Positions 10,541 through 21,138 are shown, counted from the first letter of the stretch. The stretch: DNA of 64,000 bases from Spiroplasma ixodetis (GCF_027923845.1 NZ_AP026933.1:806001-870000), one strand, 5' to 3'. Made by a program: numbers and translations. The notes: generated by a model not told the origin, from the sequence alone.

Positions 10541-11402
10541 GAACCTGTTTATAATCTTTTTAATAAAATTGAAATAAAGGACAGAACAACCATTTGTAAA
10601 CTAGTATTTAGTTTTCTTTCACAATTTTTTCATAATCTTCTGCATTTTTCTAATCATGCAAAGCTTCGTTCTACAACTCATCTTTTTGGTAGTACTACAA
10701 AAGAATGTAATTCATTACGTTTTACAACTTCAACATTTGCATTTATGATTGTTTTGATTGCAGAAGCAAATTTTTCACCAGTATAGCCAGCATCTACTAT
10801 TATTTTTTGAACTGTAGAAAGATTTTCTTTTTCACTTTTAATCATTATGATAGCACTATTACGATCTGTTTTTTCTGCTGTAGTTATGTAAATTGCATGT
10901 GGTAAACCTTGCGTATCAACTGCAATATGACGTTTTATTCCTGAAATCTTTTACCAGCATCATAACCTTTATTTTCAGTAGTATCTGTATTTTTAACACT
11001 TTGCGAATCAATTATACAAAAACTAGTTTTTTCTTTTCGATGATTCTTAATACGAATCTTTTTAACTAATTTTTTTAAAATTAATTGCAATACACTAGGT
11101 TCTTTATCATTGTTTTTACTTCAAATTTGGAAATAATAATATACAGTTTGTCATTTTGGAAAATTTTTTGGTAACATTCTTCATTGACAACCACTTTTTA
11201 ATACATATAAAACTGCACAAAACACTTCATATAAATCTAAATTTCTTGGTTTTGTTTTCTTTTTGCTGTTTTCTAAAGTTGATTTTATGTTCTCAAATTG
11301 TTCTTTAGTAACATGACTTGGATAATTTTTATGCATATATACCTCTTATTTTAAAATATATAGTAATTTTACCTTATTTTCTAAAAGATTCTAAACAGGT
11401 TC
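10541..11402 (-). mobile_element. IS5-type element, copy 1 (recombinant junctions)
   Basis: Ends GAACCTGTTTA... and ...TAAACAGGTTC form the terminal inverted repeats. The flanks are TAA on the left and TTA on the right, so no target duplication is present. The right flank (TTAGAGGTCAATGAAATGG) is identical, in inverse orientation, to the left flank of the copy at 57821. This fits homologous recombination between two IS copies that deleted the DNA between them. Confidence 0.9.
10549..11336 (-). pseudogene. IS5-family transposase, frameshifted
   Basis: Same gene as the intact copy at 21580-22368, but a T is missing from a T5 run near 10951, which breaks the frame in the middle of the catalytic domain. 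The last codon before the stop differs (Leu for Phe) because of a substitution in the terminal repeat. Confidence 0.85.
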
Positions 11403-11596
11403 TTAGAGGTCAATGAAATGGATTAAACTATGTTACTTTAATTTTTAACAACCCAAAATTTTATAGACGCTGTATTTTATTAAACAAAAACGATGAAATT
11501 ATAGTAACTGGTCAAATTTTTAATACTTTAAATATTCCTAAAAATCGTGCATTTTGTTCAATTAATGTTAAATGATTTAAAAAATGAAAAGAGTAA
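11403..11596 (+). pseudogene. 3' part of the phage SSB-like gene
   Basis: Encodes the last ~64 residues of the OB-fold-like protein seen intact at 40052-40345 (GQWNGLNYVTLIFNN...). Its 5' part was lost in the IS5-associated deletion. Confidence 0.8.
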
Positions 11597-11599
11597 AAA

Positions 11600-11758
11600 A
11601 TGATATTATGAAAAATTTTATTAATAGTACCAATATTAATAACAAGCATAACACTAATAATATTTTTAATATTTATTATTAAAGAATTAAAAAATGAATA
11701 TAAAGTATTAAAAATATTAAGTGAAATTTCTAATCAAGTTAAAAATAAGGAGAAATAA
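11600..11758 (+). CDS. Small phage membrane protein
   Basis: 52 residues with one strong hydrophobic segment (about residues 2-28, ILLIVPILITSITLIIFLIF) and a charged C-terminal tail. Present in all three prophage copies directly after the SSB-like gene. Size and topology would suit a holin or phage membrane accessory protein, but nothing decides between these. Confidence 0.7.
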
Positions 11759-11760
11759 TA

Positions 11761-12003
11761 ATGAATAAAGAAGAGTTAGAACAATGAGTATTTAATGAAA
11801 TAGGTAAAATTGAAAGTATTAAAGAAGATAAATTATTACATGAAAATTGTATTAATAAAGAAAAAATAGTATCTTTTTTATCTGAATTTTATAATAATTT
11901 TAATCAAGTTGAAGACAAATGATTTCAATCAAAAGCAGATACTTATGCAAATATATTAGAATATTTAGAAAGTAATGAATTTTATAATGATAATAAAAAT
12001 TAA
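11761..12003 (+). CDS. Small acidic phage protein, copy 1 only
   Basis: 80 residues, Glu/Asn-rich and helical in character (MNKEELEQWVFNEIGK...). The start follows AAGGAGAA. Absent at this position in copies 2 and 3, so it is part of a variable cassette. I do not recognise it. Confidence 0.6.
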
Positions 12004-12112
12004 AAAGAATAATAAATGTGGTTATGGTAGAGTTTTTGCTCATAAATGTAATAACTTATGTAAACAAAAACAAAATAAAAGAGTTAGGAAAGAAAGGTTA
12101 AATTATGAATAA
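11987..12112 (+). CDS. Small basic Cys-containing phage protein
   Basis: 41 residues overlapping the previous gene by 17 bases and the next start codon by a few. It carries three cysteines (CGYG, HKCNNLCK) and is Lys/Arg rich, so a small metal-binding or nucleic-acid-binding protein is possible. Found only in copy 1. The overlaps fit compact phage gene packing, but the frame is short. Confidence 0.4.
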   Translation: MIIKIKKNNKCGYGRVFAHKCNNLCKQKQNKRVRKERLNYE

Positions 12113-12245
12113 AGAAAAATTAATTAAATATTTAAAAACTTTATTTATGGAAACTGATAATTGAGAAAAACAAACAATTATTGCAACGAATTTAATAATA
12201 CGTGAAGAACTGATTAAAAAAATAGAAAATGGAGAATTTGAATAA
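12105..12245 (+). CDS. Small phage coiled-coil protein, copy 1 only
   Basis: 46 residues (MNKEKLIKYLKTLFM...). It follows GAAAGG, and its stop codon overlaps the next start (TAATG). Its N-terminus and C-terminus (IENGEFE) resemble the protein encoded at 14265-14423 (MNKEKIIEYY...GGQFDE), so the two are probably paralogues. Confidence 0.6.
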
Positions 12246-12490
12246 TGATAATATTACCTACTTTGTTTGAAAATAAAGATGAAATTGAAATATTATCACC
12301 ATTTCCAAAAGCAATTCATACAAGTAATGATATTAGAACAATTATTTTAAGACAATACCCAAATGTTAAATCAAAACACATAATTGTTTCTGACCCAGAA
12401 AGTAATGTTGCATTAATAGTTGGTGATAATGATGTTTATCAAGGTTGAATTAAAGTAACAGTTAAAAAATTAGAAATTAAAGGAGAATAA
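12245..12490 (+). CDS. Conserved small phage protein (MIILPTLFENK)
   Basis: 81 residues, nearly identical in all three prophage copies. Mixed strand-like pattern with VKSKHIIVSDPESNVALIVG. No signal peptide or membrane segment. I do not recognise the family. The next gene starts two bases after its stop, preceded by AAAGGAG inside this gene's end. Confidence 0.7.
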
Positions 12491-12659
12491 AAATGGAAAC
12501 AAATAATTATACTTTAACTAAATTAATTAGAACTGGAATAAGTCCAATTTGTGCAATGATTGGTACAAGTGCTTATTATGGTCAAGTAATTGCAAATCCA
12601 GTATTAGGTTCAATTAATAGTTTATTATTTGGTAAAAAATTAGGTTTAGATATATGAAA

Positions 12660-13600
12660 GGCTTTTCTCCCTTTATGTACTATTTTTAAATCTTATCACA
12701 TAAATGCTGAGAAAAGCCTATCTACGGACTTCTCCCCACATTTTTAAATCAAACATAGCATTACAGTTTCAAAACTAGGTATCTTGTTGAATTTATATGC
12801 AGCTTCTTTAGCATATAAATGAACATGATGTTTTGCAACTTTGATATGTGTTTTAAATGTTCTTCTTATATGTTTTCAAACTGATTCAATTTGGTTGGTA
12901 TTTACACCAATTTTTGAAACATAGCCATCTTGATGGTTAACTGTTTCATGCTTAGTGAAAACTGATTTAAAATCGCAATATCCTTTTCAAGAATCAGTAT
13001 ATACAAGACATTTTGAAGAAATGTGGTTTTTTGCAAACTGCAAAAGATTTTTACTCTTTGCGTTTTTCAATACTTTCACAATTAAATTATTGGTTGTTTT
13101 TTGATAAATGCCAACAATCAAGGTTTTATTCACCAAGGATCTTCCTTGTTTTTTAAAACCCATATGTGAAAGATACATTTCATCAATTTGCACTGTACCT
13201 TCAACAATAAATTGAGGTTTTTGTTTTGCAATACGTGTTCTGATTTTATGAGTCATTCTTCAAGCAGTTTTCAAAGTCACTCCCAATTCTTTTGCAATAT
13301 CTGTTGATGGAATTCCATGTTTGGTGTTTATTCATCTAAAGATAAGATAAAACCAAGATGTTAAAGATGTTTGTGACCTTGAAAATATGGTGCCTGTGAG
13401 AATGCTAAATGTTTGATTACATTTTAAACATCTCATTCTTTTTAAATCAGAAGTATTCAAATTAAAACTAAAACACCTAATACATTTGTTTTCTTTCAAA
13501 TTTGCTATATATGCAAGACATTGCTGTTCAGTTTGAAAAGCATTGTTGAATTCATTCAGTTTCATTATTCCCTCCACAAGTACATGTGGGGAGAAGTCCG
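12660..13600 (-). mobile_element. IS1595-type element, copy 4 (complete)
   Basis: 941 bp. The insertion site is proven by comparison with the uninterrupted gene in copy 2: the 8-bp ATATGAAA is present once there and twice here (12652-12659 and 13601-13608). This fixes the true ends as GGCTTTTCTCCC and CGGACTTCTCCCC. Confidence 0.97.
12744..13565 (-). CDS. IS1595-family transposase, intact
   Basis: Majority-subtype transposase, 273 residues, with open frame and all motifs. Minor differences from the copy at 4962 (for example LVNKTL for LLNKTL and AKSKNL for ANSKNL). Confidence 0.92.
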
Positions 13601-14264
13601 ATATGAAATTTAAATCAAAGACCAAATACTAAAACTAAACTAATTAATAGTAGTAAAAAAATATTACTAGGTTTAGGAACAATTGGATTAGCAAATTATA
13701 GTAAATGAACAGAAAATAATATTACTCCAATTATTCCAACAACACCAACTCCAATCACTACTACAACAGAAGGTCCACCATGATTACTATTAAATAAACA
13801 AGAACATCAGTCATTAATGGATTGAGATACATATATTAGTTTAAATGCTTATGGTATTTCAAATCTTATTAGTGGATTAACTGAGTTAATACCTAATAAA
13901 TTTGAAGCAATAAGAAAGATTTGTAATATGGCTACTGGTGGATGTTTAATATCAAGTGGTGTAGCAATGGGTATAAATAATGATTTTAATAATGCTTATG
14001 CAATTCCTACTATTGTTGCTGGTGGAAGTGAAATAATCCATAATTTACTACCTATGGAAACTACACATCATAATGAAGAAATGCAAGAAACATCATTTAA
14101 TGATGAAACTGCAAGATTAGTAAATGATAATAGATTCACAATTAATAGTGAAACAACTAGTCAATACGGTAGTGATAATATGAGCGAAGTAGTATTAAAT
14201 CACGATAATGCTTCATTAAATTGAGATTATAATCACATGAGTTTATAAAGGAGGTGAATAATTT

Positions 14265-14423
14265 ATGAATAAAGAAAAAATAATTGAATATTATAATCAG
14301 GAAATAAAAACATATAAAGAAAGAATAGAAGAATTCAATAAAGAAATATCTGTATTAGTAGAAATTATAAGTAATTCACAATCAATGATTGAAAGAATTA
14401 ATGGTGGTCAATTTGATGAATAA
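14265..14423 (+). CDS. Small phage coiled-coil protein
   Basis: 52 residues with a heptad-like pattern (YYNQEIKTYKERIEEFNKEI). The start follows a perfect GGAGGTGA. Present in all three prophage copies with variable middle sequence. Confidence 0.7.
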   Translation: MNKEKIIEYYNQEIKTYKERIEEFNKEISVLVEIISNSQSMIERINGGQFDE

Positions 14424-14456
14424 TTAAAAATAAACAATTGAAAGGAAAATATTCAG

Positions 14457-14546
14457 ATGAAAGAATTTTTACATGAATTAATAATTATTGGAACAAGTGT
14501 TGGAACATTAATTTGCAGAGAAATTATTGTTTTATGCAAAATTGTA
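14457..14546 (+). pseudogene. Phage gene MKEFL, cut by an IS30 element
   Basis: The first 26 codons match the intact 62-residue gene of copies 2 and 3 (one hydrophobic helix LIIIGTSVGTLICREIIVL, then a basic tail). After GTTTTA the sequence becomes the IS30 end, and the frame runs on into it. Confidence 0.8.
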
Positions 14547-15613
14547 AAGGTAAGTGCAACTAAATTATTTTTCTATTCAAATATTCGATTGGTGAAAGAT
14601 AATTTAGTATTTTTCTGGGTCTTTGGTTTAAAGACAATATAAATTTATGAACTTCATTTTTATTAGTTTTTGAAAAAATAAATTTTTTAGGAAATTTTTC
14701 TCTAATTAAACCATTAGTATTTTCATTAGTACCTCTTTGTCAAGGTGAATATGGATTTGCAAAATAAATTTTCACATCTAACTTTTTTTCAAGTTGTTGT
14801 CAATTTGCAAATTCTTTACCACGATCAAAAGTAATAGTTTTAACAATATTTTTAGGAAGAATTGATAAATAATGAATGATATTTTTATTAATAACTTTAG
14901 TAGTTTTGTTTTTAACTAACATTGCTAAAGTAAATCGTGATACTCTTTCAACTAAAGTTATTAAACATGATTTACTTTTACCTCTTGATGATACTATAGT
15001 ATCTCCTTCTCAATGACCAAGAGTTATGCGATCATTAACATTATTATCTCGTTCTTTAATTGATTTACCATTAAATTTACCACGATTTTCTTGAGATCTT
15101 CGTTTTTTACCTTTTCTTCTTAAATTTTTACTAGTAACTTTATCAAATAATCCAGAATAAATTCAATTGTAAATTGTTTTAAAGCTGATAGCTCATTGTT
15201 TATGAAAATTTTTAATTCTGCCATAAATTTGTTCAGGTGATCAGCCCAATAATAGTTTTTGTTGTATATATTTGACTAAATCTTTATATTTAAACTTATG
15301 AAAAATAATATGTGATTTTTTTCTATTTACAGCTTTATTTTGTGCAATTAATGAAAAATAATGATCATTATCTTTATTTCTATTAACTTCTCGAATAATA
15401 GTACTAATACTTCGATTAAGATTTTTAGCTATTTCACTAATTTTAACTTTAAATTTCAATTGATTCTCAATATAAATTCTTTCATCTATCCCAATATGTT
15501 TATAACTCATATAAAAACTCCTTACTTTTTCTAAACTAAATTTAGCATTATGAAATTTTTATATGAGAATTTTTTGCAATTTTATTTACTTGAACTTACA
15601 AGTATAATTCAGC
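14536..15613 (-). mobile_element. IS30-type element, complete
   Basis: About 1,078 bp. The two ends form an imperfect ~30-bp inverted repeat around GTAAGTGCAA. Ends are placed by comparison with the intact phage gene on the left and with the second copy at 28749. Its right end abuts the truncated IS150-type element, so it likely inserted there and took part in a rearrangement. Confidence 0.8.
14560..15510 (-). CDS. IS30-family transposase, intact
   Basis: 316 residues. N-terminal helix-turn-helix with SEIAKNLNRSISTIIREV (about residues 24-41), the IS30 signature WSPEQIYGRI and a DDE core with GHWEGDTIV, ITFDRGKEF and GTNENTNGLIR. Start follows AAGGAG. Confidence 0.93.
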
Positions 15614-16369
15614 AATTTAAAGAAAAAAGAAAAAATTCAAAATAATATTTATGATGAAGCTGTTATTAGTGCTTTTAAAGAAAATAAAGAAGTTTATGGT
15701 ACTAGAAGATTAAAAGTCATACTAGCAAACCAAGAAATTTATTTATCACGCAGAAAAATTAAAAAAATTATGAATAAGCATAATTTAATATCAAAATACA
15801 CTAAATTATCATTCAAAAATCATCATAATAAAGTCAATGATAGTCAAATTACCAATCTTGTTAATAGAGACTTTAATAATAGAATTAAAAATGAAGTTAT
15901 TGTCAGTGATTTAACTTATGTTCAAGTTAATGGTAAATGAAATTATATTTGCCTATTAGTAGACCTGTACAACCGCGAAATTATTGGACATAGTGTTGGA
16001 GTTAAAAAAGATGCATCATTAGTACATCAAGCATTTATGCACTCAAATCGCTGTTTAAAAGATATTCAAATATTTCATAGCGATCGCGGTAATGAATTCA
16101 ATAATAAAACTATTGATAAACTTTTATTAGCATTCAATATTACCCGTTCTTTAAGCAAAAAAGGATGTCCTTATGACAATGCTGTTGCTGAAGCAACTTT
16201 TAAAACTTTCAAAACAGAGTTTATTAATGATAAAAATTTTACATCATTAATCCAATTAAAATTAGAATTATTTGATTACATAAATTGATATAACAACATA
16301 AGAATTCACAGCACTCTAAACTACCTAACTCCCGTTAAATATCATGAACAAATGTCTACCAAAAAATAG
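15614..16369 (+). pseudogene. IS150-type transposase OrfB, N-terminally truncated
   Basis: In-frame from the junction to the stop at 16367. The rve-type integrase core is complete: VIVSDLTYV (first Asp), FHSDRGNEF (second Asp) and PYDNAVAEATFKTFKTEF (Glu region), then HSTLNYLTPVKYH. The HTH part and start codon are missing. Confidence 0.85.
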
Positions 16370-16400
16370 TCCTAAAAAGGGTTGCCATTCCAAATCAAAT
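15614..16400 (+). mobile_element. IS150-type (IS3 family) element, 5' truncated
   Basis: Only the right half remains. The right end reads AAAAAGGGTTGCCATTCCA after the stop codon, similar to IS150-group termini. The left half, with orfA, has been replaced by the IS30 element. Confidence 0.75.
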
Positions 16401-16602
16401 AAAAAAATATTGGTTTAGAAATTGATAAAAATAATAAAGTTGTTTTGAAAAAAACTAGTTATGAAATATTTAATATTAAGGATGAAGAAACATATATTAT
16501 TTTAAAATTTAATAAATACATTCCCAATTTTTGAGGAAATAGTAATGCTATTAAAAGTTATTCTATTAAAGATGATGGGACTATTGTAATTAATCTAAAA
16601 TA
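16401..16602 (+). pseudogene. C-terminal fragment of an unknown protein
   Basis: A frame of about 65 codons without a start (IGLEIDKNNKVVLKKTSYEI...DGTIVINLK, stop TAG). It follows a stop codon at the IS150 end, so its upstream part is lost. Could be the tail of a phage structural gene. Sequence just after it (16600-16650) resembles the 3' end of the IS256-type elements (TTTTGTAAAACAAAGATACA). Confidence 0.4.
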
Positions 16603-16805
16603 GTAATTTTGTAAAACAAAGATACACAGATTTCTAAAAAGCCTCGATAATCTGAATAATTTTCAGGTTTTAAAAAATGTAAAGGACTATCAAAATAAAC
16701 ACTATTTATTGAAATAGTTTCTTTTAAAAACTTAAATTTTAATAATTCTAAATTATTTTTTTCAATATTATTTAATCTTTTTTTAATCCAATTTTTCTTT
16801 AACAT
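16590..16805 (-). CDS. Hypothetical protein, possibly truncated
   Basis: 71 residues starting 14 bases after folD, same strand (MLKKNWIKKRLNNIEKNN...). Basic N-terminus, no membrane segment. The last ~14 codons run into sequence resembling an IS256-type end, so the natural C-terminus may have been lost. Not recognised. Confidence 0.4.
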   Translation of the reverse strand: MLKKNWIKKRLNNIEKNNLELLKFKFLKETISINSVYFDSPLHFLKPENYSDYRGFLEICVSLFYKITILD

Positions 16806-16818
16806 TTAATTTTCCAAT

Positions 16819-17673
16819 TTAATTATATTTATTATTTAATTGATAGCAAATCATTAAATTTTCTAATAACATGGCAATAGTCATTGGTCCAACACCACCA
16901 GGCACAGGAGTAATTGCTGAAGCGGTATTTTTCATTATTTCAAAATTAATATCACCAACAACTTTTTTTTCTTTACCTTGATAATTAATTGCTACATCAA
17001 TAATAACAACATCACGTTTAACTTGACTACTATTAATAATATTATAGACACCAGTAGCACTACAAATGATATCAGCTTCTTTAGTATAAATAGTTAAGTC
17101 TTTGGTTAATTTATGAACAATGCTAACAGTTGCTCCCATATTAGTTAATGATAAAGCCAATGGTTTACCAACAATATTACTATCGTTAATGATAGTAATA
17201 TTTTGTTTAGAAATGGGAATTTGATAGTGATTTAGTAATTTTAAAATACCTTTTACTGTACAAGGCAACATTGCTTTTTTATCACCTTGTAATAATTTTC
17301 CGGCATTAATATTTGTTAAACCATCAACATCTTTATTAATAGTAATGCTATTAATAATTGCTAATGTATCTAAATGTTTTGGTAGTGGTAATTGTACTAA
17401 AATTCCATCAATATTATTGTCACTATTTAATTGTTCAATTTTATTAATTATTTCTTTTTGTGTTACTGTTGTTGTTAGTGAAAATACTTGTCCATCAATA
17501 CCACATTCTTGACATGCTTTAATTTTAGTTCGTACGTACATTTGTGATGCTAAATCTTCACCAATAATTATTACTGCTAGTTTAGGTTTGCGATTAGTAA
17601 TAGTTATTACTTGTGATTTAATTTTTGCTTTAATTTGCTGGGCAATTATTTTACCATCTAAAATTTTTATCAT
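16819..17673 (-). CDS. folD: Methylenetetrahydrofolate dehydrogenase/cyclohydrolase FolD
   Basis: Interconverts 5,10-methylene- and 10-formyl-tetrahydrofolate in one-carbon metabolism. 284 residues, the usual length. Motifs: catalytic Lys region around YVRTKIKACQECGI, LVQLPLPKHL, nucleotide-binding IVGKPLALSLTNMGATVS, and PVPGGVGPMT near the C-terminus. It sits between the ktrB remnant and a small hypothetical gene, all on the minus strand. Confidence 0.95.
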   Translation of the reverse strand: MIKILDGKIIAQQIKAKIKSQVITITNRKPKLAVIIIGEDLASQMYVRTKIKACQECGIDGQVFSLTTTVTQKEIINKIEQLNSDNNIDGILVQLPLPKHLDTLAIINSITINKDVDGLTNINAGKLLQGDKKAMLPCTVKGILKLLNHYQIPISKQNITIINDSNIVGKPLALSLTNMGATVSIVHKLTKDLTIYTKEADIICSATGVYNIINSSQVKRDVVIIDVAINYQGKEKKVVGDINFEIMKNTASAITPVPGGVGPMTIAMLLENLMICYQLNNKYN

Positions 17674-18705
17674 ATGTGTTCACCGTTTCTTAATTTATCC
17701 AATTAATACGTTTTCTTCAACTCTACTTATCGTTGGTTTTGATTTACGATCACTTCAAGCAAGAACAGTAGTTGATACTCCTAATTGTCCCACAAACATG
17801 ACAAAAATTAAACTAAGTTGACTAAAAATACCTAATTTGGAATTATCAAATAATGAAAGTCCTGTTGTTACAAAAGCACTTGAAACATCAAAAATTACTT
17901 GTGCAAAGGTCATATCAGAATTATCTGTTAAAAAACATTTTCAATTGTGATAATCATTACTGATACAAAAACTAAAATAAAACCAAGTGTACCGACTATA
18001 AATGACATACGAACAGTTTGATTAGGAATTTTACGCTTGAATACAAAAACATCATTACGGCCACGTGCAATATTAAAAATTGTTAAAAGAATAATTGCTA
18101 AAGTTGTCGTTCTAATTCCTCCGGCAGTACTTGCTGGTGAAGAACCAATTCACATCATTAATGATTGGATCATTTGTGAGGCAAGGTGAAATTTATTTAA
18201 GTCAACTGTATAGTATCCAGCATTTCTTGTTGACATTGTATTAAAAAAAACAGCCATAATTGCATCAGATGTCGATAAATTTTTAAAAATGGGCTCTTGC
18301 CTTGACGGAGTTATGACATTACGTGAAAAAATATTCAATAAACATAACACTACTAACACCCAATATCGCAACTAAAAAATATGTTATTAATGTTAGTTTA
18401 GTGAATAAACTAAATCTAAATTTTTACCATGAGTTTTACTTTTAATTCAATGATATAAATCATAATAAACAGGAAAACCAATACCACCAATTACAAATTC
18501 AATAATAAAAATTCACTGCACAAAATAATCACTCTGAAAAGGTTCTAATGAAGTTATACCAACTATATCAAATCCAGCATTATTAACAGCAGAAATTGAG
18601 TGGAAAATTCCCGATCATAATGCTAATAGTATGTGATTATAGTAACCTGTATTATTGTTTAGACCATATTCTATTCCTGAGATAGGCACAAAATAAAAAT
18701 ATAAA

Positions 18706-19643
18706 CGGACTTCTCCCCACATGTACTTGTGGAGGGAATAATGAAACTGAATGAATTCAACAATGCTTTTCAAACTGAACAGCAATGTCTTGCATATATA
18801 GCAAATTTGAAAGAAAACAAATGTATTAGGTGTTTTAGTTTTAATTTGAATACTTCTGATTTAAAAAGAATGAGATGTTTAAAATGTAATCAAACATTTA
18901 GCATTCTCACAGGCACCATATTTTCAAGGTCACAAACATCTTTAACATCTTGGTTTTATCTTATCTTTAGATGAATAAACACCAAACATGGAATTCCATC
19001 AACAGATATTGCAAAAGAATTGGGAGTGACTTTGAAAACTGCTTGAAGAATGACTCATAAAATCAGAACACGTATTGCAAAACAAAACCTCAATTTATTG
19101 TTGAAGGTACAGTGCAAATTGATGAAATGTATCTTTCACATATGGGTTTTAAAAAACAAGGAAGATCCTTGGTGAATAAAACCTTGATTGTTGGCATTTA
19201 TCAAAAAACAACCAATAATTTAATTGTGAAAGTATTGAAAAACGCAAAGAGTAAAAATCTTTTGCAGTTTGCAAAAAACCACATTTCTTCAAAATGTCTT
19301 GTATATACTGATTCTTGAAAAGGATATTGCGATTTTAAATCAGTTTTCACTAAGCATGAAACAGTTAACCATCAAGATGGCTATGTTTCAAAAACTGGTG
19401 TAAATACCAACCAAATTGAGTCAGTATGAAAACATATACGAAGAACATTTAAAACACATATCAAAGTTGCAAAACATCATATTCATTTATATGCAAAAGA
19501 AGCTGCATATAAATTCAATAACATACCTAGTTTTGAAACTGTAATTCTATGTTTGATTTAAAAATATGGGGAGAAGTCCGTAGATAGGCTTTTCTCAGCA
19601 TTTATGTGATAAAATTAAAATAGTACATAAAGGGAGAAAAGCC
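18706..19643 (+). mobile_element. IS1595-type element, copy 5 (complete ends, mosaic)
   Basis: 938 bp, flanked by AATATAAA at 18698-18705 and 19644-19651. The 5' two thirds follows the majority subtype, but from about 19390 on the sequence follows subtype B (AAAACTGGTG, GAGTCAGTATG, ATACGAAGAA), indicating recombination between subtypes. Confidence 0.95.
18741..19561 (+). pseudogene. IS1595-family transposase, frameshifted
   Basis: One A is missing from the run at about 19083 (ACAAAACCTC instead of ACAAAAACCTC), so the frame breaks just before the first catalytic Asp. Everything else is intact. Confidence 0.88.
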
Positions 19644-20291
19644 AATATAAAAATAAAACAATTGCTCCTAAAAATTCAGTAATTGTCATAACAATAATAC
19701 CAATTTTTAATACATCAATAGTCGTTCCTAATTTATTAGAACCACGTTCACCTTGCATTAGTAATCTTTCTCTTAAACTGGTATGTCGATTAAATACAAA
19801 TAAGGATAATATTGCTAGTTTAACTGTAATTAAACCAATACCACCAAATTTAATTAAAATTAAAATAATAAATTGACCAAAGAAAGTAAAATCATTAGCA
19901 GTACTTTTTACTGTTAAACCAGTGTCAGAAAACGCACTACTAGCAGTAAAAAGGGCAGGCAAAAAGTTTCATTGTCCTTTGTTGTGGCAATTGGTGTCAT
20001 TAAAAGTATTGTTCCAACTAATAAAGTGAAAAATATAAATTAAACATTTGTCGGGGACGGGTTTTACCAACAAAAATAATTTTAAAAATATTTTTTACAC
20101 TACGATAATTAACCTTAGATAGCATCAAAAAACTCCTAAAATAACATTTTCTTTTATTATTATACTATACTATAGTCATTTCTATTAAATATTAGTTTTA
20201 AATGTAAAATACCAATATTTTAAGAATTAGTTTATAATTTAGTATAATATAACATATTTAAGTAAATATTATTTAAGGAAGAAGGATATAG

Positions 20292-21138
20292 ATGTCTTCA
20301 TCAGAAAATGATTTTTGTGTCATTGGTTTAGGTAAATTCGGAATTTCAGTTGTTAAAACTTTAGAAGAATTAGGTAAAGTTACATTAGCTATTGATAAAA
20401 GAGAAGACCGTTGTCAATTAGTTTCATCAATAGCTTCTGAAACTTTAATTTTAGATTCGACTAATCGTGATGCATTAAATGATGCTGGAATTCATAAAGT
20501 GCAAAATATTATTATTGCTATTGGTTCTGATTTAGCAGCTTCAATTGTTACTGCTGTTCATGTTTTAGCAATTCATCGTGAACACAATACATTATCATCA
20601 CTTAATCTTATTGCTAAAGCTGTTGATAGTACTCACCAACTAATTTTAGAAGCAATTGGTATTACTAATATTATTTTATCTGAAACAGAAGCCGGTAAGA
20701 AAGCTGCATATCGTGCTATTTGAAAATTAGGAATAGATTTAACTACAGTTGATGAAAAGTACTTAATAGCTAATGTAATTGTTAAAAATACTAAGTTTAC
20801 AAATAAAAACTAGAAACTTTAAAAAATTCCTAGCAATTATAAAATTAACTTAGTTGCAATTAAACGTCACGGTAAAGTTATTATTCCTAGTAGAAATGAA
20901 ATATTAATGTTAAATGATGAACTATTATTTATTAGTTCTAATGAAAATATTAATTCTGTTTGTAATGATTTTTTCAATTGGTGATACTAATAAAATATTT
21001 GAGCCTACTATTATTAAAACGGTAAAGAAAAAGCGTTCATTTTGAAATTGATTCAGAAGAAATAAGAAAAAAAAAACATAAAAAATTAAAGAAAAAGGAA
21101 GTTAAGAAAGAAAAAAACACTACTAAAAAACAAAATTA
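20292..21138 (+). pseudogene. ktrA: KtrA regulatory subunit, C-terminal part decayed
   Basis: NAD(H)/ATP-binding gating protein of the Ktr potassium channel. The RCK_N domain is intact: CVIGLGKFGISVV (Rossmann glycine motif), then IDKRED and LNLIAKAVD. The frame stops at 20811. Beyond it, TrkA_C-like sequence (LVAIKRHGKVIIPSRNEIL...LLFISSN) is still legible but carries TAG and TAA stops and a one-base shift near 20977. Start follows AAGGAAGAAGG. The first 173 residues could still be made as a truncated protein. Confidence 0.8.

Larger units (their letters stand above)
12493..14248 (+). pseudogene. Phage multipass membrane protein, interrupted by IS1595
   Basis: The 5' part (12493-12659) and 3' part (13609-14248) join in frame when the IS and one target duplication are removed, giving about 270 residues as in the intact copy at 41707-42519. 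Hydrophobic segments lie in the N-terminal half and around CNMATGGCLISSGVAMG, and there is a polar Thr/Pro linker (PTTPTPITTT). Probably a virion or host-membrane protein; function unknown. Confidence 0.75.
10271..14535 (+). mobile_element. Prophage copy 1 (left part, deleted and IS-broken)
   Basis: Begins with GGGAGCGT...GAAGATGTCGATAAC, the same left end as copy 2 at 38030. It keeps about 270 bases of the non-coding left end, then an IS5-type element whose far side joins the middle of the SSB-like gene. About 1.9 kb found in copy 2 (resolvase and neighbours) is therefore missing. It continues through the small membrane protein genes and is cut in the MKEFL gene by an IS30-type element. Confidence 0.85.
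17695..20125 (-). pseudogene. ktrB: KtrB potassium uptake channel, frameshifted and IS-interrupted
   Basis: Pieces of one TrkH/KtrB-family channel lie in different frames. Recognisable are the filter-type segments FSDTGLTVKST, SAVNNAGFD, STRNAGYY and STAGGIRTTT, plus the C-terminal ENVLIG. An IS1595 copy (18706-19643) interrupts it, and further frame breaks occur near 20045, 19965, 18420-18365 and 17940. With so many lesions a functional channel is unlikely. Divergent from ktrA, its partner. Confidence 0.85.

Noticed and set aside
16600..16650. Possible full IS256 copy ending near 16650
   Set aside because: Only about 45 bases near the stop codon and terminal repeat match; the coding sequence just upstream is unrelated to IS256 transposase, so at most this is a relic of an end.
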